Positions 1 through 8,621 of a stretch of DNA of 34,691 bases are shown here, piece by piece (the stretch's first letter is position 1; each line of letters opens with the position of its first letter). The position numbers and the translations under genes are program-made. Source of the stretch: Paracoccaceae bacterium (GTDB taxonomy: Bacteria; Pseudomonadota; Alphaproteobacteria; Rhodobacterales; Rhodobacteraceae); contig JALVEX010000153.1 of NCBI GenBank assembly GCA_027030435.1, forward strand, positions 1-34,691, written 5' to 3'. The notes under the pieces are model-generated. The model ran no database searches, was not told the DNA's origin, and saw only the letters and a program-made list of their open reading frames with translations.

Positions 1-104
1 TCGACAATACTGGGGTTTTCCCGTGATCGTCCGGCATTCGGAAATTACAAATTACAGACGGTTGAAAGGCAAAGTTACGCGCAATAGTCCAATTTTAATG
101 AAAA

Positions 105-2126
105 TTACAACTTTGACGCGAGTCGCGCGCCTTGATCTATTGCCCTTTTTGCGTCCAATTCGTTAGCGAGCTCAGCCCCTCCGATCACATGGGGCTCTCG
201 GCCGGCGGCCTTCAGCGCCTCCGCAAGATCGTTTTCGCTTTCCTGCCCTGCGCAGAGCACCACCGTATCGGCCGGGATCAGGCGGGTTTCTCCTTCATCC
301 CCGATCCGCACCAGGACCCCTTCCGGCGTGATCTTCTCGTAAGTCACACCGCTCAGCATCTCCACGCCCTTCATCCTTAAAGTGGCGCGGTGGATCCAGC
401 CGGTTGTCTTGCCGAGGCGGCGGCCGGGCTTCTCGGCCTTGCGCTGCATCAGCGTGACCTTGCGCGCCGGGGGGGCGGGCTGCGGGCCTTCGGGGGCGAG
501 CCCGCCACGGGCGCGCTCGGGATCGGTCACACCCCATTCCTTCAGCCATTTCTCGAGGTGCAGCGTGGGATGATCCGTTTCCACAAGATACTCGGCCACA
601 TCGAAGCCGATGCCGCCCGCGCCAATGATCGCCACGCGCTCGCCCACCTCGGCCTTGCCGCGCAGAACGTCCTGATAGGAGAGCACGCGGGCGCCCGGCT
701 CGGTGGGGATTCCCGGATCGCGGGGGCGCACGCCGGTTGCGATGATGATCTCATCGAAATCCCCGAGCACATCAATGCCGGCTTCCTGCCCGAGGCGCAG
801 ATCCACGCCGTTTTTCCCAAGCATGGTGGAGAACCATTCCAGCAGGCCCTTGAATTCTTCCTTGCCGGGGATTTCGGCGGCCATGTCTAGCTGGCCACCG
901 ATGCGGTCGGCCTTCTCGAACAGGGTCACCCTGTGGCCGCGTTCGGCTGCGGTGATCACTGCCGAAAGCCCGGCAGGGCCGGCGCCCACGATGGCGATGC
1001 GCTTCGGATCGGCCGCGGGCTCGATCACCAGTTCCGTCTCATAGGCCGCGCGGGGATTGACGAGGCAGGTGGAGATCTTGCCGCTGAAAGTGTGATCGAG
1101 GCAGGCCTGGTTGCAGGCGATGCAGGGCGCGATCTCGCGGGCGCGGCCTTCGGCTGCCTTGCGCACGAAATCGGGATCGGCAAGGAAGGGGCGCGCCATG
1201 GAAACCATGTCGGCCGCGCCGGAAGCCAGCACGCGCTCGGCCACCTCGGGGGTGTTGATCCGGTTCGAGGTGATGACGGGGATGCTTACATGCCCCATCA
1301 GCTTTTTCGTCACCCAGGTGAAGGCCGCGCGGGGCACCGATGTGGCGATGGTGGGGATGCGCGCCTCGTGCCAGCCGATACCGGTGTTGAGAATCGAAGC
1401 GCCGGCCTTTTCCATCTCGCGCGCGAGCAGAAGCACTTCATCGAAGGTGCTGCCCTCGGGCACGAGATCGATCATCGAGATGCGGTAGATGACGATGAAA
1501 TCCTCGCCCACCGCCGTGCGCACCCGGCGCATCACCTCGAGCGGCAGGCGCATGCGGTTTTCGTAGGATCCGCCCCAGCGGTCGGTGCGCCTGTTGGTGC
1601 GGGTCACGAGGAACTGGTTGAGGAAATAACCCTCCGAGCCCATCACCTCCACGCCGTCATAACCGGCCTCGCGGGCGCGGGCGGCGGCGGTGGCAATGTC
1701 GGAAATCTGCTTTTCGATGCCTTCTTCATCAAGCTCCTTCGGCACGAAGGGCGAAATGGGCGATTTGATCGGCGAGGGGGCCACGCATTCGGGGCTGTAG
1801 GCATAGCGCCCCGCATGCAGGATCTGCATGGCGATCCTGCCGCCCTCGTCATGAACGGCATCTGTCACCCGGCGATGATTGGCGATGTCCTCATCCGAGA
1901 ACAGCCCCGCCGCCCCGGGGAAAACACCGCCTTCGCGGTTGGGCGCCATGCCGCCCGTCACGATCAGGCCTGCGCCACCGCGCGCCCGTGTGGCGTAGAA
2001 TTCCGCCACCCGCCCCCAATCCTTCGTTTCTTCAAGCCCCGTGTGCATGGAACCCATCAGCACGCGGTTTCTGAGCGTTACGTGGCCAAGATCGAGGGGG
2101 GCGAGAAGGTGTGGATATCTGGTCAT
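105..2126 (-). CDS. fadH: 2,4-dienoyl-CoA reductase (NADPH), FadH type
   Basis: 673-residue flavo-iron-sulfur enzyme expected to reduce 2,4-dienoyl-CoA with NADPH during breakdown of polyunsaturated fatty acids. The N-terminal half is an Old-Yellow-Enzyme-like TIM barrel (about 1-330) with the FadH active-site positions Tyr167 (GYFLNQF) and His253 (GWHEARIP). Cysteines 335, 338, 342 and 354 have the spacing of the 4Fe-4S ligands of E. coli FadH. A dinucleotide-binding domain follows, with GAGPAGLSA near 381. Length matches the family. The ATG is preceded by GGAGGC at good spacing. It lies 77 nt after ubiB on the same strand, so it may share that transcript. Related NADH:flavin oxidoreductases (trimethylamine dehydrogenase-like) have similar architecture, so the exact substrate is inferred. 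Confidence 0.88.
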   Translation of the reverse strand: MTRYPHLLAPLDLGHVTLRNRVLMGSMHTGLEETKDWGRVAEFYATRARGGAGLIVTGGMAPNREGGVFPGAAGLFSDEDIANHRRVTDAVHDEGGRIAMQILHAGRYAYSPECVAPSPIKSPISPFVPKELDEEGIEKQISDIATAAARAREAGYDGVEVMGSEGYFLNQFLVTRTNRRTDRWGGSYENRMRLPLEVMRRVRTAVGEDFIVIYRISMIDLVPEGSTFDEVLLLAREMEKAGASILNTGIGWHEARIPTIATSVPRAAFTWVTKKLMGHVSIPVITSNRINTPEVAERVLASGAADMVSMARPFLADPDFVRKAAEGRAREIAPCIACNQACLDHTFSGKISTCLVNPRAAYETELVIEPAADPKRIAIVGAGPAGLSAVITAAERGHRVTLFEKADRIGGQLDMAAEIPGKEEFKGLLEWFSTMLGKNGVDLRLGQEAGIDVLGDFDEIIIATGVRPRDPGIPTEPGARVLSYQDVLRGKAEVGERVAIIGAGGIGFDVAEYLVETDHPTLHLEKWLKEWGVTDPERARGGLAPEGPQPAPPARKVTLMQRKAEKPGRRLGKTTGWIHRATLRMKGVEMLSGVTYEKITPEGVLVRIGDEGETRLIPADTVVLCAGQESENDLAEALKAAGREPHVIGGAELANELDAKRAIDQGARLASKL

Positions 2127-2203
2127 GGCGTGCCTCCGTTGGCGCCAATATTGCGCGCATCGGGGCGCCCTGTCATCCGCGACGCGGCGTCATCCCCGAC
2201 CGA

Positions 2204-3727
2204 TCAGAACAGCAGCCAGACCCCACCGGCGCCCATGGCCGCTCCGAGGAGGAGAAGCACGGCCGCCCCCGGCATCCTGCGCCCCGGGGTCGGTGCGGGC
2301 GGTTCGCTCTGGCGCATCAACGCGGCCTCCGCCATCTGCGGCAGCTGCGGGCCGAAACGCGAGATCACCCGCACCGTGCGGATGAGATCACGGGCGAATG
2401 CGCGCGGGCCGATGCTGTGCCGGATGTATTCCTCCACCACCGGGCGCGCCACCTGCCAGATGTTGATATGAGGGTTGAGCGAGCGTGCCACCCCCTCGAC
2501 AACAACCATCGTGCGCTGCAGCAGGATCAGTTCGGTGCGGGTTTCCATGCCGAAGCGCTCCGTCACCTCGAAGAGATGATGCAAGAGCCGCCCCATGGAA
2601 ATCGCCGTGGCATCGGCACCGAAAATGGGCTCGCCAACCGAACGCAGCGCCTGGGCGAATTCATCCACATCGCGATCCGCCGGCACATAGCCCGCCTCGA
2701 AATGGACTTCCGCCACGCGGCGGTAATCACGCCGGATGAAGCCATAGAGAATTTCCGCATAAACCCGGCGCGTGTATTCGTCTATCCGGCCCATGATGCC
2801 GAAATCATAGGCGATGATATCACCGTTTTCCGCCACCTTGAGATTGCCCTGGTGCATGTCGGCATGGAAATAACCATCGCGCAGCGCATGGCTGAGGAAG
2901 AGGCGCATCACCTGCTCGCCGAGCGCTTCGAGATCATGCCCCGCCGCGCGCAGCGCCTCGACATCCCCGAGCGCAATGCCCTCGGCCCAGTCCATCGTCA
3001 TCACCCGGCGCCCGGAAAACTCCCACTTCGCCTCCGGCACCTGGAATTTCTCGTCATTGGCGGTATTGGCAGCAAACTCGGAGCAGGCGGCCGCTTCCGT
3101 GCGCAGATCAAGCTCGCCCTGCACCACGCCATCGAAATGCGCCACCACATCGGAAGGTCGCAGTCGGCGGGAGGCGGGAGAGAGTGCCTCGATCACCGAG
3201 GCGGCGAAATAGAAGGCATCTATATCCTTGCGAAACGCCTTCTCTATCCCTGGGCGCAGCACCTTGACGGCCACCTCCTCGCCCGTATCGGCAAGGCGCG
3301 CCTTGTGCACCTGCGCGATAGATGCTGCGGCCACCGCATCGCTGAATTCGCTGAAAACCTCATTGACAGGGCGCTCAAGCTCGGCCTCCACGGTGGCTTT
3401 GGCCTCCTCCGTCGGGAAGGGAGGCAGGCGATCCTGAAGCACCGCAAGCTGACGTGCCAGATCCTCGCCCACCACATCCGGGCGGGTCGAGAGAAGCTGG
3501 CCGAACTTGATATAGGCCGGCCCGAGGGCCGTGAGGGCGCGCGTTACCGGCGGCATCCCGGGATCACCCCTGAGCCCGAGCCATTTCATCGGCCAGCCAA
3601 TCACGCGCGCGGCGATGCGGATCGGGGCCGGGGCATTGGTTTCCTCGAGCACCACGCGCAACGCACCCGTGCGCTCGAAGGTGGCGGCCGTGCGGATCAG
3701 CCGAAATATGTTGTGCGGGCCGCGCAT
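2204..3727 (-). CDS. ubiB: UbiB, ubiquinone biosynthesis atypical kinase/ATPase
   Basis: 507-residue member of the UbiB/ABC1/ADCK family, a membrane-associated ATPase needed for ubiquinone synthesis. Diagnostic features are visible: the KxGQ motif (KFGQ, 74-77), the alanine-rich nucleotide loop (AAASIAQV, about 133-140), the ATP-site lysine in VAVKVLRPG (Lys155), the catalytic-loop motif HADMHQGN (about 288-295) and the metal-binding DFG (308-310). The C-terminus ends in a hydrophobic glycine/alanine-rich membrane segment after a proline-rich linker, as in other UbiB proteins. Only 3 nt separate it from ubiE upstream, so the two are surely co-transcribed. The call is firm; its precise biochemical step in the Ubi complex is not shown by the sequence. 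Confidence 0.95.
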   Translation of the reverse strand: MRGPHNIFRLIRTAATFERTGALRVVLEETNAPAPIRIAARVIGWPMKWLGLRGDPGMPPVTRALTALGPAYIKFGQLLSTRPDVVGEDLARQLAVLQDRLPPFPTEEAKATVEAELERPVNEVFSEFSDAVAAASIAQVHKARLADTGEEVAVKVLRPGIEKAFRKDIDAFYFAASVIEALSPASRRLRPSDVVAHFDGVVQGELDLRTEAAACSEFAANTANDEKFQVPEAKWEFSGRRVMTMDWAEGIALGDVEALRAAGHDLEALGEQVMRLFLSHALRDGYFHADMHQGNLKVAENGDIIAYDFGIMGRIDEYTRRVYAEILYGFIRRDYRRVAEVHFEAGYVPADRDVDEFAQALRSVGEPIFGADATAISMGRLLHHLFEVTERFGMETRTELILLQRTMVVVEGVARSLNPHINIWQVARPVVEEYIRHSIGPRAFARDLIRTVRVISRFGPQLPQMAEAALMRQSEPPAPTPGRRMPGAAVLLLLGAAMGAGGVWLLF

Positions 3728-3730
3728 GGA

Positions 3731-4483
3731 TCAGATCTTCCAGCCGGAATGAAGGGCGGCGATCCCCATGGAGAGATTGCGGTATTTCACGTTTTCAAAT
3801 CCCGCATCGCGGATCATTGCCGCGAAGGTTTCCTGATCGGGGAAGCGGCGGATCGATTCCACCAGATACTGATAGCTGTCGCGATCCTTTGCGATCAGCT
3901 GGCCAAGGCGAGGGATGACGTTGAAGGAATAGAGATCATAGGCCTTCTGCATCAGATCGTTCGGGATATGGCTGAATTCGAGCACCATCAGCCGCCCGCC
4001 GGGCCTGAGCACCCGGAAGGCCTCGGCAAGGGCATCCCCGATCCGGGTCACGTTCCTGATGCCGAACGAGATGGTATAGACATCGAAGCTGTTATCCCGG
4101 AAGGGCAGGGCCATCGCATCGCCCACCACCCAATCGAGGCTGTCGGCCATCTGCGCCGCTTCCGCGCGCTTCTCGCCTTCAAGCAGCATGGATTCGGTGA
4201 GATCGAGCACGGTTGCGTGCCCCGTGCCCGCGCGCTTGAGGAAGCGGAAGGCAATATCGCCGGTGCCGCCCGCCACATCGAGAAGCCGCTGACCCGGGCG
4301 CGGCGCCAGCCAATCCATCATCGCATCCTTCCAGATGCGGTGAATCCCGAGCGACATCGCATCGTTCATCACATCGTATTTGGAGGCCACGTTGGTAAAG
4401 ACCCCATGCACGAGATGGGCCTTTTCCTCTTCCGGCACCGTCTTGTAGCCGAAATGGGTCGTCTTGTGTTCCTCGCCGGACAT
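3731..4483 (-). CDS. ubiE: UbiE, benzoquinol C-methyltransferase
   Basis: 250-residue SAM-dependent methyltransferase of the UbiE/COQ5 family, which C-methylates the polyprenyl-methoxybenzoquinol intermediate of ubiquinone (and demethylmenaquinol where present). The SAM motif LLDVAGGTGDIAFRF and the family signatures YDVMNDAMSLGIHRIWKD and RVLRPGGRLMVLEFS are present, and the protein ends in the typical LHSGWKI. I chose the ATG at 4483 (MSGEEHKTTHFG) over an in-frame GTG two codons upstream because it gives the usual length. First gene of a ubiE-ubiB(-fadH) unit, divergent from fpg; a promoter-like sequence lies 30-60 nt upstream. Confidence 0.95.
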   Translation of the reverse strand: MSGEEHKTTHFGYKTVPEEEKAHLVHGVFTNVASKYDVMNDAMSLGIHRIWKDAMMDWLAPRPGQRLLDVAGGTGDIAFRFLKRAGTGHATVLDLTESMLLEGEKRAEAAQMADSLDWVVGDAMALPFRDNSFDVYTISFGIRNVTRIGDALAEAFRVLRPGGRLMVLEFSHIPNDLMQKAYDLYSFNVIPRLGQLIAKDRDSYQYLVESIRRFPDQETFAAMIRDAGFENVKYRNLSMGIAALHSGWKI

Positions 4484-4513
4484 GCGCACTTGCCGTCTGT
4501 TGTTTCAGCCCCT

Positions 4514-4541
4514 CTTATAAGGAGCCGGGCCGGCGATACAA
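4514..4541 (-). promoter_or_regulatory. Putative sigma-70-type promoter for ubiE-ubiB
   Basis: Read on the minus strand, TTGTAT (4541-4536) is followed after 16 nt by TATAAG (4519-4514), giving a predicted start about 24 nt before the ubiE ATG. The same DNA read on the plus strand carries TACAAT (4537-4542), a good -10 for fpg with a start about 20 nt before its ATG but only a poor -35. The two promoters would overlap back to back. Inferred from sequence only. Confidence 0.45.
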
Positions 4542-4567
4542 TGGCCGCAGGAACAGAAAGGATCGAG

Positions 4568-5407
4568 ATGCCGGAATTGCCCGAAGTCGAAACCATACGC
4601 CGCGGGCTTCTGCCGGTTCTGGAAGGAGCGCGGATCCGGCATGCCGATGTGCGCCGCCCCGATCTGCGCTGGCCCTTCCCGCCCGAGATGGGGGCGCGGC
4701 TCACGGGCCGGCGCGTGCTGCGGCTCTGGCGGCGCTCGAAATACCTGCTTGCCGATCTCGATCCCGGCGAAACCCTGATCGTGCATCTGGGGATGTCGGG
4801 GCGGATGATGATCTCGGGGCTCGATGGCGCCCCCCCGAAGCCGCCGGGAAGGCATGATCACGTGGTGATCGATACCGAGGGCGGCGCGCGCATCACCTTC
4901 AACGATCCCCGCCGCTTCGGAATGATGGATCTTTGGCCGACGCAAGCGCTCGGGCACCACCGCCTCCTTGCCAGGCTCGGCCCCGAGCCCCTGGGCAACA
5001 GTTTTCACGAGGATTACCTTGTGGAGCGCCTCAAGGGGCGCCGGAGCCCGATCAAGACGGCGCTTCTCGATCAGAAGGTCGTGGCCGGGCTTGGCAACAT
5101 CTACGTCTGCGAGGCGCTGCACCGGGCCGGGATCTCCCCCCTTCGTCCGGCGGCGCGGATCGCGGCGAAGCGGATCCGCGCGCTCGTGCCCGTGATCCGC
5201 GAGGTGCTTTGCGAAGCCATCGAATCAGGCGGCTCATCCCTGCGCGATTACCGCCGGGCGGATGGCGAGCTTGGCTATTTCCAGCACAATTTCCGCGCCT
5301 ACGGCCGCGAAGGCGAACCCTGTCTTACCCCCGGTTGCAAAGGGAAAATCGCCCGAATCACCCAGTCCGGGCGCTCGACATTTCATTGCCCGCAATGCCA
5401 AAGATAG
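4568..5407 (+). CDS. mutM: Formamidopyrimidine-DNA glycosylase (Fpg/MutM)
   Basis: 279-residue bifunctional DNA glycosylase/AP lyase that removes 8-oxoguanine and formamidopyrimidines. It starts with the invariant PELPEVE: after removal of Met, Pro2 is the Schiff-base nucleophile and Glu3 the catalytic acid. Lys58 in the RRSKYL segment is the conserved DNA-contacting lysine. The helix-two-turn-helix region contains the GLGNIY motif, and the C-terminal zinc finger has Cys252, Cys257, Cys274 and Cys277. The reading frame is open far upstream, but the family N-terminus fixes this ATG. Divergent from ubiE, and 66 nt before the enoyl-CoA hydratase gene. Confidence 0.96.
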   Translation: MPELPEVETIRRGLLPVLEGARIRHADVRRPDLRWPFPPEMGARLTGRRVLRLWRRSKYLLADLDPGETLIVHLGMSGRMMISGLDGAPPKPPGRHDHVVIDTEGGARITFNDPRRFGMMDLWPTQALGHHRLLARLGPEPLGNSFHEDYLVERLKGRRSPIKTALLDQKVVAGLGNIYVCEALHRAGISPLRPAARIAAKRIRALVPVIREVLCEAIESGGSSLRDYRRADGELGYFQHNFRAYGREGEPCLTPGCKGKIARITQSGRSTFHCPQCQR

Positions 5408-5473
5408 CTTGATCCCCGCGCCGGTGCTGATAATCACATCTCCCTGAGATGCAACAATACGGGGGCCCGATCC

Positions 5474-6250
5474 ATGGCCTACGAAACGATCATCGTCGAA
5501 ACCGAAGATCATGTGACCCTCATCAGGCTGAACCGGCCCGATGCGCTGAATGCCCTCAATGCCGAGCTCCTGGGCGAGCTGACGGACGCGCTGAAAGCGG
5601 CCCAGGCCAATGAAAAGGTGCGCTGCATCGTCATCACCGGCTCGGAAAAGGCCTTCGCGGCAGGCGCCGACATCAAGGAAATGTCCGGCAAGGATTTTAC
5701 CGAAGTTTTCACCACCGATCTATTCGGCCCCGAAGCCGAGAAGATCCGCGCGGTCCGCAAGCCGATCATCGCCGCCGTGGCCGGCTATGCGCTTGGCGGG
5801 GGCTGCGAGCTTGCCATGATGTGCGATTTCATCATCGCCGCCGACAACGCAAAGTTCGGCCAGCCGGAAATCAACCTCGGCGTGATCGCCGGCATCGGTG
5901 GCACCCAGCGCCTCACGCATTTCGTCGGTAAGTCGAAATCGATGGAAATGCATCTCACCGGGCGTTTCATGGATGCCGAAGAAGCGGAGCGCGCCGGCTT
6001 GGTGAGCCGTATCGTGCCGGTCAAGAAGCTCCTGGAGGATGCTCTGGCCACCGCCCACAAGATCGCGGAGAAATCCATGATCGCCACCATGGCCGCCAAG
6101 GAAGCCGTGAACCGCGCCTATGAAACACCGCTCTCGGAAGGGCTTCTCTTCGAGCGGCGCCTGTTCCAGTCGCTGTTTGCCACCCATGATCAGAAAGAGG
6201 GCATGGCGGCGTTTCTCGAAAAGCGCGAACCCCAGTTTCGCGACAAATAG
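5474..6250 (+). CDS. Enoyl-CoA hydratase (crotonase family)
   Basis: 258-residue crotonase-fold protein expected to hydrate trans-2-enoyl-CoA in beta-oxidation or short-chain acyl-CoA metabolism. The oxyanion-hole motifs AGADIKEM (63-70) and GYALGGGCELAMMCDF (about 104-119) are present, and both catalytic acids of true hydratases are kept: Glu112 and Glu132 (PEINLGV), equivalent to rat Glu144 and Glu164. Length is standard. Start ATG follows GGGGG at a suitable distance. A weak promoter-like pair, TTGATC (5410) and TAATCA (5432), lies in the short gap after mutM. Its substrate range cannot be read from the sequence; fadH in this window would be a pathway partner. Confidence 0.92.
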   Translation: MAYETIIVETEDHVTLIRLNRPDALNALNAELLGELTDALKAAQANEKVRCIVITGSEKAFAAGADIKEMSGKDFTEVFTTDLFGPEAEKIRAVRKPIIAAVAGYALGGGCELAMMCDFIIAADNAKFGQPEINLGVIAGIGGTQRLTHFVGKSKSMEMHLTGRFMDAEEAERAGLVSRIVPVKKLLEDALATAHKIAEKSMIATMAAKEAVNRAYETPLSEGLLFERRLFQSLFATHDQKEGMAAFLEKREPQFRDK

Positions 6251-6271
6251 CAATAATATCGCGCGAACCCG

Positions 6272-6300
6272 TTGACTTGCCGGCGAGTCGGGCCTAGAAG
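6272..6300 (+). promoter_or_regulatory. Promoter of rpsT
   Basis: TTGACT (6272-6277), a 17-nt spacer and TAGAAG (6295-6300) form a strong sigma-70-type promoter, placing the start near 6307, about 38 nt before the rpsT ATG. This is the expected position for a ribosomal protein gene transcribed on its own. Confidence 0.62.
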
Positions 6301-6344
6301 CCCGAATTCAGAATTCATGCACCCCAAAATCCGGGAAACGAACC

Positions 6345-6608
6345 ATGGCAAATTCGCCTCAAGCAAAAAAGCGCGCCCGTCAGAATCTGCGCCGCTATGA
6401 GATCAACAAGGCGCGCCGTTCGCGCATCCGCACTTTCCTGCGCAAGGTCGAGGAAGCCATCGCTTCGGGCGACAAGGAAGCCGCGAGCGAGGCCCTCCGC
6501 GCGGCACAGCCCGAACTGATGCGCGGCGTGACGAAGGGCGTTGTCAAGAAGAACACCGCGGCGCGCAAGATGTCGCGCCTTTCGGCGCGTGTGAAAGCCA
6601 TCGGCTGA
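6345..6608 (+). CDS. rpsT: Small ribosomal subunit protein bS20
   Basis: 87-residue basic protein that binds the 5' domain of 16S rRNA in the 30S subunit. It begins MANSPQAKKRARQN and has the typical SRIRTFLRKVEEAI and KGVVKKNTAARKMSRL stretches. Length is normal. A GGGAAA ribosome binding site precedes the ATG. The gene has its own promoter and a strong terminator, so it is probably monocistronic although it sits directly before dnaA, a neighbour relation I recall as common in this bacterial order. Confidence 0.97.
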   Translation: MANSPQAKKRARQNLRRYEINKARRSRIRTFLRKVEEAIASGDKEAASEALRAAQPELMRGVTKGVVKKNTAARKMSRLSARVKAIG

Positions 6609-6634
6609 CAGGCCGACCCGCACGATTGATTCAG

Positions 6635-6663
6635 AAGGGCGCTGCTTCGGCAGCGCCCTTTTT
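6635..6663 (+). terminator. Rho-independent terminator of rpsT
   Basis: An 11-bp perfect stem (6635-6645 with 6650-6660) closed by a stable TTCG tetraloop is followed directly by TTT, the last stem bases adding two more T. It lies 26 nt after the rpsT stop. Confidence 0.88.
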
Positions 6664-7101
6664 GCGGCGCGCAGGGAGCGATCCCCGGCCATGTGTTGCA
6701 TAAATTTTACGCTTCACAGATTCGAAACCAGAAAGCTTCGAGTCAAGATCGAAGTTCTGTTGCATGGTCCGCAGGCGGCTTGCTAGCTTGCCGGAGTGAT
6801 TCATCGTCCTTGGGGGGACAAGCATCAAATCGCCCTGTTTTTACAGGGCATCCGGCTTCATCGGGCGTGCGTCTGCCCTGTGAGGAGGGGGATTTTGTGC
6901 TCGTTCCTCCAGGCTGTGAACATCGCCGAGTTCAATCGTTTTTGCCAAGGGCAGAACCGTGGGTATGGCGTTGTGTAACGCATCAGGGACCGTGAATTGC
7001 AAAGGGCAAGATGAAAGAAGCCGGCACCGGTATTGATCCCGGTAAGATCGGCGGGCCCGCCGCAAAGCGGGGGCCGGGACAATGAATGGATAGGTTACCG
7101 G
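6664..7101 (+). other. Non-coding leader/intergenic region before dnaA
   Basis: 438 nt without a credible gene. It holds a repeated octamer TGTTGCAT (6694-6701, 6758-6765); an inverted repeat CTTCGA/TCGAAG (6736-6741, 6749-6754); a hairpin with a perfect 7-bp stem and TTTT loop (GCCCTGT at 6832, ACAGGGC at 6843-6849); and a perfect palindrome GGCGGGCCCGCC (7050-7061), about 40 nt before dnaA. I looked for DnaA boxes (TTATCCACA and one-mismatch forms) and saw none, so I do not call an origin. A weak promoter-like pair, TTGCCA then TATGGC with about 16 nt between, lies near 6945-6972. Confidence 0.5.
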
Positions 7102-8490
7102 ATGACGGACAAGACATGGGGCAAGATCAGGGATGAACTCAGAAAGACCATCGGCAAGAACAACTACGTCACCTGGATCGAGCCGCTTGAATATTCCGGT
7201 CTGAAGGATGGTGTTGCGCATTTCGATGTACCGACGCAATTCATCGGTGATTGGGTATCGCGCAATTTCACGGATCAGATTCTCCAGTTGATGCGCGCAT
7301 CCGGCGAGCCGGTTCAACGCATTGCCTTCGATGTCAAGAAACCCAAGGGGCGCACGTCGGCCCCGACAGGTAGCAGCAAGGAAGCGCCCGATTGCGAAAA
7401 ACGCCGCAGGATCGGGGAGCCTTCCGGGATCGGCGGATCGCTTGCCGAACTCCCGAGAGCCCCGCTCGATCCACGCTTCACCTTCGAGAGCTTCGTTGTC
7501 GGCAAGCCCAACGAGCTGGCCTTTGCCGCAGCCAAACGCGTGGCCAAAGGCGGGCCTGTCAATTTCAATCCGCTGTTTCTCTACGGGGGCGTTGGCCTCG
7601 GCAAGACCCACCTGATGCTCGCCATTGCCCATGAGCTTCAGCTGAGGCGGCCCGAACTCGCGGTTGTCTATATCTCGGCCGAGCAATTCATGTATCGCTT
7701 CATTCAGGCCCTGCGCGATCAGAAGGCCATGGACTTCAAGAAGCTGTTCCGAAGCATCGACGTGCTGATGGTGGATGACGTTCAGTTCATCTCGGGCAAG
7801 AATTCCACGCAGGAGGAATTTTTCCATACCTTCAATGCGCTCGTGGATCAGAACAAGCAGATCATCATTTCCGCCGATCGAGCACCGGGCGAGATCAAGA
7901 ACCTCGAGGAAAGGATCAAATCACGCCTTCAATGCGGGCTCGTCGTGGATCTGCATCCCACGGACTTCGAGCTGAGGCTCGGCATTCTCCAGCAGAAGCT
8001 CGCCCGGCAAAGGGCGGAATATGGCGATATCGCCATTGCCGATGGTGTGCTCGAATTTCTCGCCCATCGCATCTCGGCCAATGTGCGCGTGCTTGAAGGC
8101 GCCCTGACCCGCCTCTTCGCCTTCGCCTCGCTCGTCGGCCGCGAGATCACTCTGGAAATGGCGCAGGAATGTCTTTCCGATATCCTGCGCGCTTCCGATC
8201 GCAAGATCTCGATCGAGGAAATCCAGCGCAAGGTGGCCGAGCATTACAACATCCGCCTTTCCGACATGATCGGCCCGCGCCGGATGCGCACCATCGCCCG
8301 GCCCCGCCAGATGGCGATGTATCTGGCCAAGCAGCTCACCTCGCGCAGCCTGCCCGAGATCGGCCGCCGCTTCGGCGGGCGCGATCATACAACGGTCATG
8401 CACGGAGTGCGCCGGATCGAGGATCTGATGGCGACCGACAGCCAGATCGCCGATGATGTGGAGCTTCTGCGCCGTTCGCTTGAGGGCTGA
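7102..8490 (+). CDS. dnaA: Chromosomal replication initiator DnaA
   Basis: 462-residue AAA+ initiator that binds DnaA boxes and melts oriC. Domain I (about 1-75, WGKIRDELRKTIGKNNYVTWIEPLE) is the oligomerisation/DnaB-contact domain; a short charged linker follows; domain III carries Walker A GGVGLGKT (162-169) and Walker B VLMVDDVQ (221-228); domain IV ends with the DNA-binding signature GGRDHTTVMHGVRRIE. I chose the ATG at 7102 (MTDKTWGK) because it matches the family N-terminus; the frame stays open 23 codons further up without similarity. It is followed by dnaN after 131 nt. Its long structured leader hints at regulation beyond a simple promoter. Confidence 0.97.
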   Translation: MTDKTWGKIRDELRKTIGKNNYVTWIEPLEYSGLKDGVAHFDVPTQFIGDWVSRNFTDQILQLMRASGEPVQRIAFDVKKPKGRTSAPTGSSKEAPDCEKRRRIGEPSGIGGSLAELPRAPLDPRFTFESFVVGKPNELAFAAAKRVAKGGPVNFNPLFLYGGVGLGKTHLMLAIAHELQLRRPELAVVYISAEQFMYRFIQALRDQKAMDFKKLFRSIDVLMVDDVQFISGKNSTQEEFFHTFNALVDQNKQIIISADRAPGEIKNLEERIKSRLQCGLVVDLHPTDFELRLGILQQKLARQRAEYGDIAIADGVLEFLAHRISANVRVLEGALTRLFAFASLVGREITLEMAQECLSDILRASDRKISIEEIQRKVAEHYNIRLSDMIGPRRMRTIARPRQMAMYLAKQLTSRSLPEIGRRFGGRDHTTVMHGVRRIEDLMATDSQIADDVELLRRSLEG

Positions 8491-8621
8491 GCGGCGCAAC
8501 ACGCGCAAAGGGGCGGATCGGCCTTGACGATCTGCGCAAAGGCGGGTTCAGTCCCGAAAAGGCTTGAGCCGGGGCGAAATATGGTTAATTTCGGCGGCCC
8601 GGCATCCAACAGGAGTGGGTC

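Noticed and set aside
933..2471. A 512-codon open frame opposite fadH
   Set aside because: Shadow of fadH; it runs across the fadH start and into ubiB without any domain.
4505..5122. A 205-codon frame opposite mutM
   Set aside because: Overlaps a secure gene, lacks motifs and would cover the ubiE/mutM promoter region.
6664..7101. Chromosomal origin next to dnaA
   Set aside because: No DnaA-box-like 9-mers and no AT-rich unwinding element seen; in related bacteria oriC need not be beside dnaA.
7033..7101. DnaA start 23 codons further upstream
   Set aside because: The added residues do not resemble DnaA domain I and would span the 7050-7061 palindrome.
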